17,931 bases of DNA, taken from contig DNAU01000364.1 of the NCBI GenBank assembly GCA_003491925.1, positions 1 through 17,931 on the forward strand, given 5' to 3'. The position numbers were made by a program, and so were the translations under genes. Under the pieces are notes generated by a model. The model was not told where the DNA came from, did no database searches, and saw only the letters and a program-made list of their open reading frames with translations. Every line of letters starts with the position of its first letter. The first letter of the stretch is position 1. Source of the DNA: Chloroflexota bacterium (GTDB taxonomy: Bacteria > Chloroflexota > Dormibacteria > Aeolococcales > Aeolococcaceae). Shown here in pieces: positions 15,801 to 17,931 of this stretch.

Positions 15801-15943
15801 GTCAGCTCAGCCGGTCAAGCCGGTTGGGCAGGGCAGATAGGGGTCAGCTCGGCTCGACTGAGCCGGGCTCAGATCGGCTCGGGTCAGCTCCGCTCGGCTG
15901 GGGTCAGCTCGGCTCGGCCGGGCCGGGCTCAGATCGGCTCGGC
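15801..15943. repeat. GC-rich tandem repeat in the convergent intergenic region
   Basis: A block at 15841-15882 is repeated at 15901-15942 with 39 of 42 bases identical, a 60-bp period. Shorter units GGGTCAGCTCGGCTCG or close variants start at 15841, 15881 and 15901, and GTCAGCTC also occurs at 15801. Palindromic pieces such as GAGCCGGGCTC could fold. The second copy covers the stop and last codons of the DinB-like gene, so the array may have grown by duplication of that gene's 3' end. It may also serve as a bidirectional terminator between convergent genes. Confidence 0.75.
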
Positions 15944-16456
15944 GAGGGGCTCCGCCTGGCCGGTGTCCTCCGCCAGCGGCTCCACCCGGCCGATCCCGTC
16001 GACCGGCAGGGGGTCCGGCGCGCCGGCCAGCGCGTCCAGGTGCGGCGACCAGTGGACGGTGCGGTCGAGCATCGCGAGCCGGCCGGTGTCGACCGCCGCC
16101 GCAACGGCGGCCGGGCTCAGCGAGGCGATCCGCTCGCAGACGTGGATGGCGGCGTCGATCGCCTGGACGACCGCCGCCCCCGCGCTCAGGGCCCGCCAGA
16201 GGGGCAGCGCCGCCTCGTTGACCAGGTCCATGTGGTCGTCGGGCAGGTCCCCGATGACCCCCTCGCGGTCGTAGCGGTCCCAGCGGACGATCACGAAACG
16301 GTCCCAGAAGGCGAGGTGGGCAAAGACGGCGGAGGCGGTCCAGCCGGCGGCGAGCCGGGGGAAGAGGTCGCCGGCGAGGACGCGTGCCCCCACCGCCCGG
16401 AGCCGCTCCAGCTCAGTGGCGTTCCGTTCGAGGTAGGTGTCACGGGACTCAGGCAT
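15929..16456 (-). CDS. DinB / mycothiol-dependent maleylpyruvate isomerase-like protein
   Basis: A 175-residue protein with the four-helix DinB-like metal-binding pattern. W39 and H47 occur in GWTASAVFAHLAFWDRF, and H135 and H139 in HWSPHLDAL, giving the three-His arrangement typical of the superfamily. Members are often thiol-dependent enzymes using mycothiol or bacillithiol, and many have unknown substrates. The C-terminal ~25 residues are Glu/Pro rich with EPLAE at 159-163 and again at 169-173, and the 3' end lies in the intergenic tandem repeat. The ATG at 16456 was chosen because the recognisable domain begins there (MPESRDTYLERN); the frame is open much further upstream only as the antisense of the neighbouring gene. 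No clear ribosome binding site is seen. It is divergent from the GH63-like gene across 150 bp. Confidence 0.75.
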   Translation of the reverse strand: MPESRDTYLERNATELERLRAVGARVLAGDLFPRLAAGWTASAVFAHLAFWDRFVIVRWDRYDREGVIGDLPDDHMDLVNEAALPLWRALSAGAAVVQAIDAAIHVCERIASLSPAAVAAAVDTGRLAMLDRTVHWSPHLDALAGAPDPLPVDGIGRVEPLAEDTGQAEPLAEPI

Positions 16457-16606
16457 CGGACGGATGGTGGCAGATGGAGCGGACCTCCGGCCACCGCGCC
16501 AGGCGGCGCCCGGGGAGGCCGCGGTGGGCATCGAGGCGTCCGGCGGCGCCCGGTGCGGCCTCGCTGAGAGAATCGTGGCGTCTCGCCCACGCTCCGGAGC
16601 CCGTGT

Positions 16607-17931
16607 TTGAAGAGCCCGCATCCCGCCGCCGGCACGCCCGAATGGCGCCGCCTCCAGGCGGTGCCGCGCGGCCGGGCCCCCTGGCGGCATTGGGGCCCGT
16701 ATCTCAGCGAGCGCGGCTGGGGGACGGTCCGGGAGGACTACAGCGCCGGCGCCGACGCATGGAGGTTCTTCCCCTTCGACCACGCCCGCTCCCGCGCCTA
16801 CCGATGGAACGAGGACGGCCTGGGCGGCATCTGCGACGACCGCCAGACCCTCTGCCTCGCGTTCGCCTTCTGGAACGGGGCGGACCCCTTCCTCAAGGAG
16901 CGGATCTTCGGCCTCGACGGGCACCAGGGCAACCACGGCGAGGACGCCAAGGAGTACTGGTGGTACCTGGACTCGACGCCGACGCATTCGTGGATGAAGT
17001 GGCGCTACTTCTATCCGCAGGCGGCGTTTCCGTACGCGGACCTGTTGGGGGAGAACCAGCGCCGCAGCAAGTCCGACGCTGAGTACGAGTTGCTCGACAC
17101 CGGCGTCTTCGCCGAAAACCGCTACTTCGATGTCTTCGTGGAATACGCCAAAGCGGGTGCTGAAGACATCCTGGTGCGGATCACGGCGGCCAACCGGGGA
17201 CCGGACGCGGCCGAACTTCATCTCCTGCCGACGCTGTGGTTCCGGAACGACTGGTCGCCGTGGATTGCCGAGTCAAATAGAACTCCGGAGAAGCCAAACC
17301 TCAAGCAGATCAAGGCCCCGGCAGGCGCGAGCGCAGTCGCGGCGGCTCATCCGCTGCTGGGTGAATTCGTCTTTACCTGTGAAGGCGACGTGCCGCTGCT
17401 CTTTACCGAGAACGAAACAAACCACGAGTTGCTTTTCCCTGGGCAAAAGAACGAGAGCCCCTACGTCAAGGACGGCGTTAATGACTGTGTGGTACAAGGC
17501 CGGCAGGAGGCGGTGAACCCCGGCAAGCAGGGCACCAAGGTCGCTGCCCACTACCAGACCAATGTCGGGCCCGGTCAGACCAAAGTGATTCGCTTGCGGC
17601 TCTCCAAAAGTTCTCCGGACCAGCAGGGCAAACCCTTTGGCAACCAATTTGATGAAGTCTTCGCTGACAAGCTACGTGAAGCTGATGAGTTTTACCGGTC
17701 GGTCACCCCGGCATCAGTGAGTGAAGACGCAGCCAACGTGATGCGCCAGGCCATTGCCGGCATGCTCTGGAGCAAGCAGTTCTTCTTCTTCGACGGTGAC
17801 AACTGGTTGGATGAGCACCACTCCAACCCGCTCCATACCGGATATCGAAGTGCGCGGAACTCGGAGTGGTACCACATGCTGAACCAGGACATCATCTCCA
17901 TGCCCGACAAGTGGGAGTACCCGTGGTACGC
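16607..17931 (+). CDS. GH63-like glucosidase (MGH1-type glycoside hydrolase), N-terminal part, runs off window
   Basis: At least 441 residues of a large glycoside hydrolase, open to the window edge with no stop. Family-typical stretches appear in order: APWRHWGPYLSERGWGTVRE, then DHARSRAYRWNEDGLGGICD, GNHGEDAKEYWWYLDSTPTH, EYELLDTGVF and RYFDVFVEYAKAGAEDILVR. LHLLPTLWFRNDW and MLWSKQFFFFDGDNWL follow. These match the bacterial GH63/MGH1-like family of putative glucosidases, as I recall it about 850-900 residues long, so roughly half is present. No ATG precedes the conserved start; a TTG at 16607 with GGAG 7 nt upstream is the best start, and an in-frame TGA lies at 16565-16567. The presumed substrate is an alpha-glucoside or glucosylglycerate-type compound, not provable here. 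GC falls from about 70% in the first 400 bp to about 58% after 17220, with no frameshift. Confidence 0.85.
   Translation, partial: MKSPHPAAGTPEWRRLQAVPRGRAPWRHWGPYLSERGWGTVREDYSAGADAWRFFPFDHARSRAYRWNEDGLGGICDDRQTLCLAFAFWNGADPFLKERIFGLDGHQGNHGEDAKEYWWYLDSTPTHSWMKWRYFYPQAAFPYADLLGENQRRSKSDAEYELLDTGVFAENRYFDVFVEYAKAGAEDILVRITAANRGPDAAELHLLPTLWFRNDWSPWIAESNRTPEKPNLKQIKAPAGASAVAAAHPLLGEFVFTCEGDVPLLFTENETNHELLFPGQKNESPYVKDGVNDCVVQGRQEAVNPGKQGTKVAAHYQTNVGPGQTKVIRLRLSKSSPDQQGKPFGNQFDEVFADKLREADEFYRSVTPASVSEDAANVMRQAIAGMLWSKQFFFFDGDNWLDEHHSNPLHTGYRSARNSEWYHMLNQDIISMPDKWEYPWY

Noticed and set aside
15801..15943. CRISPR array from the repeats
   Set aside because: The units are imperfect, nested and not separated by unique spacers of constant length, and no cas gene is present.
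15098..16567. 489-codon plus-strand frame with repeated GSDRLGSAPLGW-like peptides
   Set aside because: The peptide repeats are just the intergenic tandem repeat read through in frame; the rest is antisense to the DinB-like gene or shadows the methyltransferase.
16457..17221. N-terminal extension of the DinB-like gene to an ATG at 17221
   Set aside because: The extension runs antisense through the conserved GH63-like coding region and lacks domains; the recognisable protein starts at 16456.

Overview
The window is a dense, high-GC piece of a bacterial chromosome. GC is about 70% or more in the sampled blocks of most genes, and many starts are GTG or ATG with 4-nt ATGA/GTGA stop/start overlaps. 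Composition, a DinB/mycothiol-isomerase-like fold protein, a DUF5666 lipoprotein and a glutaredoxin-thioredoxin reductase fusion suggest an Actinomycetota-like or Dormibacterota/Chloroflexota-like organism. No rRNA or other decisive marker is present, so the phylum is an inference. No tRNA, CRISPR array, insertion sequence or phage gene was seen.

Layout. Minus strand, 3132 to 1: a DUF5666 lipoprotein, then an OmpR-type response regulator and a sensor histidine kinase that overlap by 4 nt. Plus strand, 3173-4297: a GT4 glycosyltransferase, divergent from the lipoprotein across only 40 bp. Minus strand, 10790 to 4305: a six-gene chemosensory operon in transcription order cheW, hybrid cheA-REC, cheB, cheR-TPR, second cheW, REC-GGDEF diguanylate cyclase. 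Plus strand, 11306-15791: a glutaredoxin-thioredoxin reductase fusion, a zinc-type medium-chain dehydrogenase, a short-chain dehydrogenase and a SAM methyltransferase. Then comes a convergent intergenic stretch with a GC-rich tandem repeat, a DinB-like protein on the minus strand (15929-16456), and a divergent GH63-like glucosidase (from 16607) that runs off the right edge.

The most notable system is the chemosensory operon. Its parts match those of the Pseudomonas Wsp surface-sensing pathway: two CheW, CheA-REC (WspE), CheB (WspF), CheR-TPR (WspC) and REC-GGDEF (WspR). Only the WspA-type receptor is missing, and there is no stand-alone CheY and no flagellar gene. The reading is a pathway in which an unlinked receptor signals through CheA to c-di-GMP synthesis. 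Its CheB receiver domain has lost the acidic pair and the lysine needed for normal phosphorylation, so adaptation may be wired differently from Wsp. At the right edge the GH63-like gene changes composition part-way, from about 70% GC to about 58%, while staying in frame.
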